Below are positions 55,733 to 64,000 of a DNA stretch of 64,000 bases, piece by piece; position 1 is the stretch's first letter; every line of letters starts with the position of its first letter. The notes below the pieces were generated by a model that was not told where the DNA came from, made no database searches, and was given only the letters and a program-made list of their open reading frames with translations. The stretch comes from Curvularia sp. ZM96. Its lineage: Eukaryota > Ascomycota > Dothideomycetes > Pleosporales > Pleosporaceae. The position numbers were made by a program, and so were the translations under genes. The stretch is taken from contig JAJGBQ010000005.1 of assembly GCA_022457065.1 (NCBI GenBank), forward strand, positions 1,922,001-1,986,000, written 5' to 3'.

Positions 55733-57311
55733 CTAGAGGAAATAGTCGGCAACGGGCTTCTTCGCTGGCATACCCCTCGAGTCTTGCGGCGCGGCTTCAA
55801 AGACGCGGTATCTTCGTCCTGGGCCATCTCTGTTCTTTTGGAAGTTGTCGTTGAGCATGTTTCCTAACCTTGGCTCGCCGTTCGGTCCAGCGTTGGACCC
55901 TAGGACCCAGCCACCGCCACCTCCGCCTCTGTCACCGTTCGATCTCCTCTGGTAGCCGGCATTTGAGCCGTCCTCGCCGAGTTCAAGAATGGCGGCTACG
56001 TTACCGCATCGGTAGCAGTAGTTGGGTGCTGACCAAACAGTTACAATGGTAGAATCGAACATTTCCTTGAACCCCTCCATGACCAACTGGTGGGCTCTTG
56101 CAATCAGGCTGAGATCATTTTTGTGGTTGAAGGTTTTGACGATATCAGCGCCAAACAGGAAGCCTGCACCACGTGGTGACAAGCCCCAACCATCTATCTC
56201 ATCGGGGTCAGACCATAGCAGATCGCACATGGCTCCCTCGTGTGGCACTTCTTGTTTCCGGTCCAGCAGGCGAATCTTGTCGACTGAATCGACGAGTGGT
56301 GATAGGCCACCGTGCACACAGAGAATAGCGCCTGTGTCATTACGAGCTGATCCGTTGGCAGAAGAGGTTGCGCCTGTGCCTGCAGGACCGACACGTCCAG
56401 GGGTTTGAGATACTGGCGATGACGAGCCCAAGTTGGCGCTCATTTGTGAAGCGGCGCTCGAATTCGAGTCCGAGTTGCGTGCGTAACGGTACATGACCTC
56501 GCCACTTGCATTGAGTGTCTCAATCTCAATATCCTGGTCAATATCAGGCATGCTGTCCGCGTTGCTGGACTCGGCTACGGGACCATCGGTGGCTTGAAGA
56601 GATGTTGCAGCGCCTTGAACGAGAGCGCCAAGGGCTAGATAGTCAAAGACCTCACAGCAATACCTATAAGTGGTCAGTTTACCATTCTAGCAGAACCGAG
56701 CTTAGAACAACCCACCTCCATACGTTTGCGCTACCGTACTTTCGCAAACACTCATCGTAGAAACCATATACTGTTGTTATCTGTCTTGACTCGTGGTTGC
56801 CTCGAATAAGCGTTATTCGGTCTGGGTATCGAACTTTGAGGCACAAGAGCAGGAGGAAGGATTCGAGCGAGTAGAAGCCGCGGTCGACAAAGTCGCCTGT
56901 AGTGTGGTCAGTCGAGGCCTTGCCATTGCACAGATGGTGCCTGTACATACCCATAAAGAGATAGTTCGTGTCTGGTACGTCTCCACCAACGCGGAATAGC
57001 TCCATCAAGTCGTGGAACTGTCCATGGATATCACCGCATATCTATTAATATTGTGCGATTAGCTATGTTTGTGGAATACCTTGACGAGCAACATACCGTC
57101 ACCGGCGCATCGACTCCCACCACGTTGCCCTCCTCGATGAGGAGCTCCCGTGCTTTGTAACATAGTTCTCGAACTTGGTTCTCAGGGATGGGGCGACACG
57201 CGCGAAGCTGCTGAATGGCTCTGGAAGCACTGTCAGTACCGTACTTTGGGTGTGTATCTTGAGGCTGAGTGGCTGGCCGTACTTGTCGAGGTCACTACCG
57301 CCCGCGCTCAT
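55733..57311 (-). CDS. serine/threonine protein phosphatase PP4 catalytic subunit (Pph3-type) with insertions
   Basis: Five exons on the minus strand: 57283-57311, 57097-57220, 56951-57041, 56716-56896 and 55733-56663; introns of 62, 55, 54 and 52 bp all keep frame. The product is 451 residues against about 307 for the family. PPP-family metal and catalytic motifs are present: GDIHGQ, GDFVDRG and GNHESR, later LLWSDP, SPRGAG and SAPNYCYRCGN. FMGDFVDRGFYSLESFLLLL and the C-terminus ..AAPQDSRG..KKPVADYFL mark it as PP4 rather than PP2A, PP6 or PPG1; the final YFL is the methylation-type tail. Two inserts set it apart: about 100 Ser/Ala/Gly-rich residues between the DYLALGALV helix and CVHGG, and about 45 Gly/Asn-rich residues before the C-terminal strand. 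PP4 acts in DNA-damage recovery and nutrient signalling. I saw no splice sites removing the inserts. Confidence 0.9.
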
Positions 57312-57893
57312 GGTGACGACTCTGCGCTAAGAGCGCGCACAAAAAAACTCTTAAGAGCGAAGACCTGGGATATTGGATAAATGGCGCAATGTGTGGGTGT
57401 TTTGGTAAGCTGTTTTATCTCGAAGATTTCGTGGGTGCGAATGCTATCGTTGGTGGCGGTACGCGTGCGGCGCGTTATCTCTGCGGAGCTAAGAGAGCTG
57501 TGTGAGTATGGAGATGTTTGTATTTGCTGTGCACTGTAAGGATAGCAATCGTCTATGAACTCGTAGCCGTCTAGCAGCTGTCTAGGCGCATAATGGTGGG
57601 CTGGTGGTATCGTGTATACTTCGTAAGATCCACAGCGGGCGTCCCGAGGTGCAGGGATCTACATTGAGCCGTGCAGCTAGCTCGGCCTCCAATGCTCCCT
57701 CCACCAAAAGTCATTCATCACCAACAACCCCGCGCCCGACGCTCCCCCAACGTCTACACGTGGTCAAGGCACCTCAATTGGCATCGTACGACCTCCTTGA
57801 CCACTTGTCAATCACTGCGACGCTGTTGACAGCCCGACAGGCCCCGTAATGCCTCTGCAAACCGCTCTCTAATTCACAAACCACCCACCAAGC
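57312..57893. promoter_or_regulatory. divergent promoter region (PP4 / small membrane protein)
   Basis: About 580 bp between divergent starts. No clear TATA box. The frame at 57604-57849 lies inside this region and is not supported as a gene. Confidence 0.5.
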
Positions 57894-58301
57894 ATGCCTC
57901 CTCACCTCCACCCACGGTCGCGCATGACGACTTCGCTCTTTACATCGACTCTGATGATTTCTTTCCTCGTCGTCGCAGCACCACATGTCCTACCTTGCCC
58001 GGTCGACCCACGCACATTGACCGACTCTGCCGACCCCACAGGAGAAAACAGACGGAGACGGAGGCGGAGAGTCCCCGAGGGCGAGACCAGCGACGATATC
58101 TTGAGTGAAGAGAAGAGGAGGAGGCAGCTCATTGAGGAGAAGCTAGCCGCCAAGCGGGAATGTCCTGTGCCTAAGCCTGGTGGACTGATCGGCCAAGTCT
58201 TGGGCGTACGTGAGGAGGGCAAGCAAGAGCAGGAAGCGACTATCATGCAGAGGGTCGAAAAGGCGATATGTAGACCCTGGGGGAAGACTGGAGATCAATA
58301 G
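57894..58301 (+). CDS. small single-pass membrane protein, hypothetical
   Basis: An ATG after an A/C-rich leader opens a 135-residue frame. A short basic N-terminus (HPRSR) precedes one hydrophobic segment at about 13-32 (SLFTSTLMISFLVVAAPHVL), followed by PCPVD. The rest is hydrophilic: seven consecutive Arg near 53-59, an EEKRRRQLIEEK helix, then RECPVPKPGGLIGQVLG. The layout suits a short membrane protein with a charged tail facing cytosol or matrix, and the N-terminus could serve as an organelle signal. I do not recognise the function. A second Met at residue 11 is an alternative start. Confidence 0.6.
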   Translation: MPPHLHPRSRMTTSLFTSTLMISFLVVAAPHVLPCPVDPRTLTDSADPTGENRRRRRRRVPEGETSDDILSEEKRRRQLIEEKLAAKRECPVPKPGGLIGQVLGVREEGKQEQEATIMQRVEKAICRPWGKTGDQ

Positions 58302-61300
58302 CAGGATTGGCGGAAGGAAAAAGGAATAACGGGTCGAGGACATTAGAGCGCCATGAGTGCGCCGAGATGGATGCATGAGAAAATCCTACTCATGAATAAC
58401 TCTATATCACTGCAATATTTGAACACGAAATTTCTACAAAATAAGGCATTTAAGAGAATGGCTGCAACCAGTGCAGATAAGACGACACTAGAATATGCTG
58501 TCAACTTAGACCAACCTGCTCACCCAACCCGCTTGTCTAGCACTCAAGACCCTTGGAATGTCATGTCAAACATTTGCATCTGACGGGCGCATCCGCATGA
58601 AGAGCGTTGCCAAATCAGTCCGTGATCCAAGAAATCTGATCGGGCGTGAAAACACTACGTCATCCGCGACTTATCCCTCCCATGCGTCTCTCAATGATAA
58701 ACTCACTGAACTAAAAACACACACTTGCTATACCCACCTCACCACTTAAAACCCATCGCATGCACTACTATAGCAAACCTAGTATTGTACCTACATTGCC
58801 CTTTAAATCTCAAAACTATCACCCTCGCACGCGACTCCCCCTCCGCCATATCCCAGTTTTCCCTACACTAATCCACCACGAGCAGCTAAAATAGGCGCAC
58901 AAAATCCTTTAGATAGAGCAAGATGCGCGAGAAGAGCGGTGCAAACGAGATATACCAAGGCAAGAGTTTTGATTAGAAAGGTAGAAACTTGCGTAAGAGA
59001 AAATTTGGGCAAATGAGATGTTTGGAGTGAAAAGTATCATTAAGTCGTGCAAGAGATAGTTATATGTTTAAGAAGGAAATGGTTTCAAGGGAGCAGAAAG
59101 TAGGGGGAAAAGTCAATGTAAAGAGTGACAGCGTGTTTAGTTTATGTAGAGCAATGATTTAATGTCCATTCATTAGGAAGAAACAGAGGAAGAAGACTTG
59201 TGTACCGAATTCTTGTCATTGCAACTTCTCACATAGTCTACATTTTCATAAAAACCGGCATTGGATACTAAACACGATACGGCAGCATATATACGGCCAC
59301 TTAACTGTTCATCATCTCAGATGTTCAGAGGCACCAGACAAGCTTGTTTGCTCGGTTTTTCATTACCTTTGCCCAGTTGAGCCCACGCGTAGAAACCACT
59401 TGACGGCAACGTATCGCCAACATACTATTCAGAAGGACTCCAGCAAGATGACCAAGAAACGCAATCACTCTACCATACCCTCCTTCTCTTTCTCTCGCCC
59501 GCCTGTTCTATGCAAACCTAACTACCTGAGGTCCTTCTATACGACCACATACAGGATACAAACAAATCTTGGCCTGGGCTCCGACGCATGAAAAGCGCGA
59601 TATACATAACCCATACCCTATACACACCCGTATCACTCCCTTAAAGCAGCGGGAACTTGTAATCCGGCCAGAATTACATAAAATCCGGCAAGATTTACAT
59701 AATTTCTCGACATCATTCCCATCGCAGAAGCAATCCGTGGAGGAAGAGAGAGAAAAAAGCAAAAGCAAAAAGGGTATCGAAAACAAAAAGCTCATCTAAC
59801 GCATCCTTGGCTCCCACAACCTTAACAAACTCTAAATCCTCATATGCAGTAATTTCCGATTGTAGCCGCTCCCTCTCGACTGTTTTCGTGCACGTTTATT
59901 ACTACATACTAGTTATCATACTACCCGGCGTGCTAAGTCCCGCACGCCCACATACACCCACACACACCGGTTGTATCGATCCGGCCCCTTTTATTGTGAA
60001 TTATGGGGCTAATCAGCCACACACACACACATACACACAACCTAGGAGCTTAATACAGACGTACATACATACGTACATCCGCGGCGAATAAGAAAAAGGA
60101 AAAAAACAAGACAAGTAAGGAAAAAAGGTGAGTTGTTCATCTGGCGGGTCCGAGAGTTTTCGGGTTTCAAAAGCAATAGTATAGAAGAAAGAAAGAAAAA
60201 AGTCTCCGATGAATGGAGGAAACCAGTGACGGTGGACTTGTTGTTGCTTGATTTTGCGCCAAGTGCCGAAAAAATAACGGCAGACACACACGAGAACAAG
60301 CAAGGTCTTTTCTCTCTCGATTGTGTGACAAGCGCGCGGAAGGGCAAGAGTGTCAGAGTCAGGGAACAAGCAAGGGAGATTTGATCAACGTTGGGCAGAT
60401 GGAACCTCGCATTGGGCACGTCTTCAGAAAGGACATACCGTGGGCGAAAAGCGGGCAGGCAAACCAAACCAGGTCCTTGCGAATCCTCCTTCCCTCCCTC
60501 CCTCCCGTGACTAGTTAAGTTGGTTGCAAAGACCCCCGAATGGGGTGATGCTGCCGACCCCTACCACCGACGCCATGTCATTGGGGAAATGAAAGATATA
60601 GGGCGATCCCAATAGTTTGGTATCCTTGCATGCCCTTTTTTCTTCTTTTGCCAAGGAAACAAGGTTGTTGGGGGATATTACTAGTAATGTGGGGATATAA
60701 ATGTGAAACAAATATTTTCATATTTGGCCGAATGACGTAGGAAGGAGGAAGGACAGTGGGAATGAGAAGAAGGAAATGCAAAAAGCGCGTAAGGCAGCGA
60801 GGGTGTTTTACTGTCTAGCGTCGTGTGTGGGTCATCTACGCAATGCCTAGAACTCGTCTTTGAGATGAACGCTTGCGACACTGACATGGGATGGCTGCTG
60901 CCGTAAGGACGTGTTCAGGAAATTGCATCTATGCCACGATTAGCCTGATGAAGCGCAAACCGAGAACATGTGGGGTAGAAGACTATTGGTAGAGCGGAAA
61001 GACACGCAAAAAGGGGTAGGAGCATGGAAAACGTGCACGGTGCACCAAGACGTGATCCCAGCCAATAGGCCCTTCGCTCATGGTAGTTGGTAGCTGTCGC
61101 TAAACACCGTGCGATAAGGTTATATGAAGTACATATAATAGCAGGAAATGGCGATACGAGTGTCCCGGCCGACACGATCTGCACCCGCGATATGTATCAG
61201 TAAGCGCATGATGTCAATTTAGGAGAATTGCACGGAACGCAGCAGTTGTCCGTGATGTGGTAGGGTTGATGCTTGCATGATCTGATCGAGTCTATGCCTG

Positions 61301-61737
61301 CGTGATCTGATCAAGTCCATGCGAGGGTTGATTATCGTATATGTACACGTTCATTAGAGCCAGATCAGCCGAGAAAGAAGCAGGGACTGCAATAACATAG
61401 TGTCAGATGCGCAAGGACGCAAAGCCAGGAGGTTGAGTGTAACGGCAATATGCAAGTGGAAAGTGGCTGTTTGCTGAGAGGTGAGGTAGTAGCTGAGTAG
61501 TCCATGCTAGCATTGGTGCGTTAGGGAGGCTGCTGATTGGATCATCTGCTTTGAGCAAGAACGGTATTGCCAGCAGCGTAAGACGTTGCGCTGGCACCTA
61601 CGTGGAGAATCCGATGACGCATCGAGTTCTTTCATGTGTTTGCCTTGAAGTGCTTCATTGGGCCCTGGTGTGGATGCAAGCAGCATGTTCGAGCAGCCAT
61701 TCCGCCAACACGCGTTGTCTTTCACGGGCCTACACGC
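58302..61737. other. long intergenic region
   Basis: About 3.4 kb without a supported gene. It holds CA/CATA microsatellites (about 60018-60075), a TCCC repeat (60486-60505), and a 25-bp tandem duplication at 61270-61319. Several frames on both strands (for example 60013-60467) consist of low-complexity text. A long untranslated or noncoding transcript cannot be excluded. Confidence 0.45.
61270..61319. repeat. tandem duplication, 25 bp twice
   Basis: 61270-61294 and 61295-61319 share TGATCTGATC and flanks and differ at four positions, all transitions. Confidence 0.8.
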
Positions 61738-62397
61738 CTATGCCAGCTCCTTCAGCTTCGCTTCAATCTCTTCCAGATCCTCGGCACTATCAATCTCAAT
61801 GATGCGGCCAACTTCGCTCGTGTTCCGCATGAGTTCCTTTGCACCGGCATACAGCATCTTGACCTCGCTATTGCATGTTATCGGCAGGTAGTAGAGCATG
61901 ACATACGGCACGGATAAGCGGCCGGAATCCTGTCAGTCTCAGTTTGTGTTCTCAAGTGTACCATGTCGAAGTTGGGCGTACGAGGGTCAGAGGGTAGCTC
62001 AGGAGCACGAATCGGGGAGCATGGTCGGGGAGCTCGTCGGCGAGGGAGGGGATGTCGGAGTAGACTTCGCCGTCAACGGGTCGGATCTCGAGCGTCTTCT
62101 TGTCAATCTCGTCTGGCGCGCATAGGCGTCAGCGGCATTGTATGATACTAGCTTGCCGGCTTGGCGGCCCCGGTTGCATTGCTTGCGACAAGGCAATGGC
62201 CGATACGATAAAAAGATCACTTGAGCATACAGATGACGGCCTGTGGGTCGTTGGCTCGGCTTGTGCCGAGTCGGAATTTTCGTAGCTTGGTCTTGGTCTC
62301 GTCAGAGAAAGTGTAGAGTCGTGCTTCTGAGGACTGGCGGGTAGGTTAGCAGAGGCTCTAGCTTCAACCCGTGAGCAATGAAAAGGACACTTGCCAT
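61738..62397 (-). CDS. AIM7: glia maturation factor homologue (ADF-H family)
   Basis: Four exons on the minus strand: 62391-62397, 62231-62326, 61982-62112 and 61738-61929, with introns of 64, 118 and 52 bp, giving 141 residues, the usual GMF size. The text RLYTFSDETKTKLRKFRLGTS, AVIYEIDKKTLEIRP, PRFVLLSYPLTL then SGRLSVPYVMLYYLP, and a final helical IIEIDSAEDLEEIEAKLKEL is that of GMF (yeast Aim7, S. pombe Gmf1). GMF binds the Arp2/3 complex, not actin, and promotes debranching and inhibits nucleation at actin patches. The first exon has only seven bases, so the exact first three residues are the least certain part. It is divergent from the MoCF-domain gene, 257 bp apart. Confidence 0.88.
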
Positions 62398-62654
62398 GGT
62401 GTGGCACGATGATAGGGGGGGATAAGAAGCAGAGAAAAATAGTGTTTGTTTGTGTGTGGTTGTAGGACTGGTGAGGCTGATGGGACGACCCTTGTTGGTG
62501 GGGTAGGCGGGGGATTCGGAGAAGGACGCTAGTCAGCATCGCTCTATGGACCCGTCATGTCTATGATGCACCTTGATTGTTCCACCAAGCCCTTTCCTTC
62601 TCATGCAACCTTGGGGAGCTGAGACGTGTCTGCACTGAATTGTCTAACTGATCC
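62398..62654. promoter_or_regulatory. short divergent promoter (GMF / MoCF-domain gene)
   Basis: Only 257 bp separate the two start codons, so the genes share a promoter region. No clear TATA box. Confidence 0.65.
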
Positions 62655-63795
62655 ATGTTTGGGCGACTCAACCAAGTTGCCAGACAACTGTCTCGTCCCT
62701 TACCTAACTTTGCGCACCGACCTGCCGCTTCTTTTGGTCAATCAATAACGTCATCAGCCATGGCTTCGACACAACAAAAGAGTCTGATTCACACGGCCGG
62801 ATGCCTCATCATAGGCGACGAAGTGCTTGGAGGAAAGGTTCGTTCTCAAGAGTTGACAAATTACAAAACTCATGGCAAGCTGACGTATGGTCTAGACGGT
62901 CGACACAAACTCGGTATGCTAAGCTGGCTCGGCGCCATGGGATGACAGCAGCTAACATGGGAGTCAGGCCTACTTTGCAAAGTGGTGTTTCTCACTAGGA
63001 ATCAATCTCCGGCGAATTGAGGTGATTGCTGACGATGAAGGGGAGATTGTTGAAGCGGTGCGACGGATGTCGAAGAACTATGACATGGTAGTGACCAGTG
63101 GAGGCATAGGGCCCACGTGAGTCGAAGGGATTCGCTACATGATGCAGCCACTGAACTAATGGGCGTCCAGTCACGACGACATTACCTACCAGTCGATAGC
63201 AAGGGCTTTTGGCCTGCAGTTGAAGCTGCATGAAGCGGCGTATGAGCGGATGAAGCGCCTGTCGAAGCCACACAAATCACAGCCGGACTTTGACTGGAGC
63301 GTTGATTCACCTGCGCTTAGGGCGAAGAAGCGCATGGTGGAGCTGCCCCTGGACGAATCGTTGCCCGACGAGGAGCAGGTAATTTTTGTCAGCGATTCGC
63401 TGTGGGTGCCAGTGGCATGTGTCAATGGCAACGTGCACATCTTGCCTGGGGTGCCCCGACTGTTTGAAGCCATGCTGGACGGACTCAAGCCCCGCATCCT
63501 ACCACGGCTAACAGACCCGGAGGGCAAAGGGGTGTTGCGAATTCTCATCTCGACGCCAATGGCTGAAAGCGCCGTTGCCGGGTACCTCACCGAGCTGGCG
63601 GCGAAGACTGAGCCGCGGGGAGTCAAGGTGGGCAGCTATCCGCGCTGGGGTAAGGACCGCAATACGGTGACGCTGGTTGGCCAGGATCGCGAGTTCATGG
63701 AAAGCTTGGTGGCCGAGGTGGAAGAGGCAGTGCAGGGAAGGCGCGTAACTGTCGAGGGCGAGGATGACGGCGATGCGTCTGACAAGGATTCGTAG
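62655..63795 (+). CDS. MoCF-biosynthesis-domain (molybdopterin-binding-like) protein
   Basis: Four exons: 62655-62837, 62896-62913 (an 18-bp microexon), 62968-63116 and 63171-63795; introns of 58, 54 and 54 bp keep frame, giving 324 residues. The domain shows LIIGDEVLGGK, then TVDTNS (encoded by the microexon) and AYFAKWCF, later VVTSGGIGPTHDDITY, the pattern of the MoaB/MogA/CinA fold as in yeast YMR178W and FAD-synthase N-terminal domains. HILPGVP and the following region match the CinA-like core. Function in fungi is unsettled; nucleotide- or flavin-related phosphatase activity is a possibility. The first 35 residues are Arg/Ser-rich without acids, like a mitochondrial presequence; a second Met at 62760 (MASTQQK) would give a cytosolic form. 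The C-terminus is acidic. Confidence 0.88.
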
Positions 63796-64000
63796 TGGTA
63801 CTGGTAGCATGTAGAGTAATAGCAGTCGAGTGATAGTCGTCGCGATGGATGGCCCCAGAATCGGCACCGGCTGCTAGGCTCCCTTCTCGAAGGCTGTAGA
63901 AGGCCAGCCGTGCCGCACGCAGGCAGGTAGTCGGCCAGAGGGCACCCACACACGGACGCCCCCGGCTCTGGCAGGTGGGTAGGGTGGATCAAGATGAAGG
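63796..64000. other. 3' flank at the window edge
   Basis: About 200 bp after the MoCF-domain stop codon. No gene can be supported before the window ends. Confidence 0.5.

Noticed and set aside
58750..61700. Many 60-140-codon frames on both strands
   Set aside because: They overlap microsatellites or overlap each other on opposite strands, with no domain or matching exons; treated as intergenic.
1..64000. CRISPR arrays, operons, rRNA or clear tRNA genes
   Set aside because: This is eukaryotic nuclear DNA. No regularly spaced repeat array, rRNA segment or complete tRNA cloverleaf was seen on either strand.

Overview
The window is nuclear DNA of a filamentous ascomycete, most likely a Dothideomycete of the order Pleosporales. 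The reasons are compact genes with 43-118 bp GT-AG introns, typical ascomycete housekeeping orthologues, and a large block of retrotransposons full of the C:G to T:A changes left by repeat-induced point mutation (RIP). The order is inferred from general gene character; no marker in the window proves it.

Left arm (1-24.5 kb), ordinary gene space: a partial Ser/Pro-rich hypothetical protein (+), a three-finger REI1-like ribosome-biogenesis protein (-), a tail-anchored FHA protein (-) divergent from the RNA polymerase III largest subunit (+), an AMPK-type glycogen-binding-domain (Crp1/Mdg1-like) protein with internal repeats (-), divergent from the PKA regulatory subunit (+), and a fungal transcription-factor-like protein without a zinc cluster (+).

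Centre (24.56-41.38 kb), transposon nest: 71-bp imperfect inverted repeats at 24560-24630 and 41311-41381 bound the whole block. Inside is a heavily RIPed plus-strand Ty3/gypsy element (LTRs 24660-24835 and 39641-39816). A younger minus-strand chromodomain Ty3/gypsy element is inserted into it (LTRs 25472-25943 and 32370-32841, perfect ATTAT target duplication). The younger element carries an extra antisense ORF with its own TATA box and a Zn2Cys6-like cysteine pattern damaged at three TG to TA sites. Between the outer 3' LTR and the right inverted repeat sits an apparently intact four-exon gene (40263-40716) for an 87-residue secreted six-cysteine protein. With both retroelements removed, the inverted repeats would bound about 1.66 kb containing this gene, so it may be cargo of a non-autonomous DNA transposon, an arrangement comparable in principle to effector genes carried by Pleosporales DNA transposons.

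Right arm (41.4-64 kb): a hypothetical acidic protein (+), a zinc alcohol dehydrogenase (-), an orphan-gene stretch at 44.4-50.4 kb (C2H2-like protein, a small two-exon gene, MITE-like inverted-repeat units and a repeated CCAAT-containing promoter motif), an OPT oligopeptide transporter (-), a degraded coding fragment, a PP4 (Pph3-type) phosphatase catalytic subunit with large insertions (-), a small membrane protein (+), and the divergent pair GMF/Aim7 (-) and a MoCF-domain protein with an 18-bp microexon (+). Splice structures were read by eye from GT-AG sites, frame continuity and family similarity; no transcript or database evidence was available.
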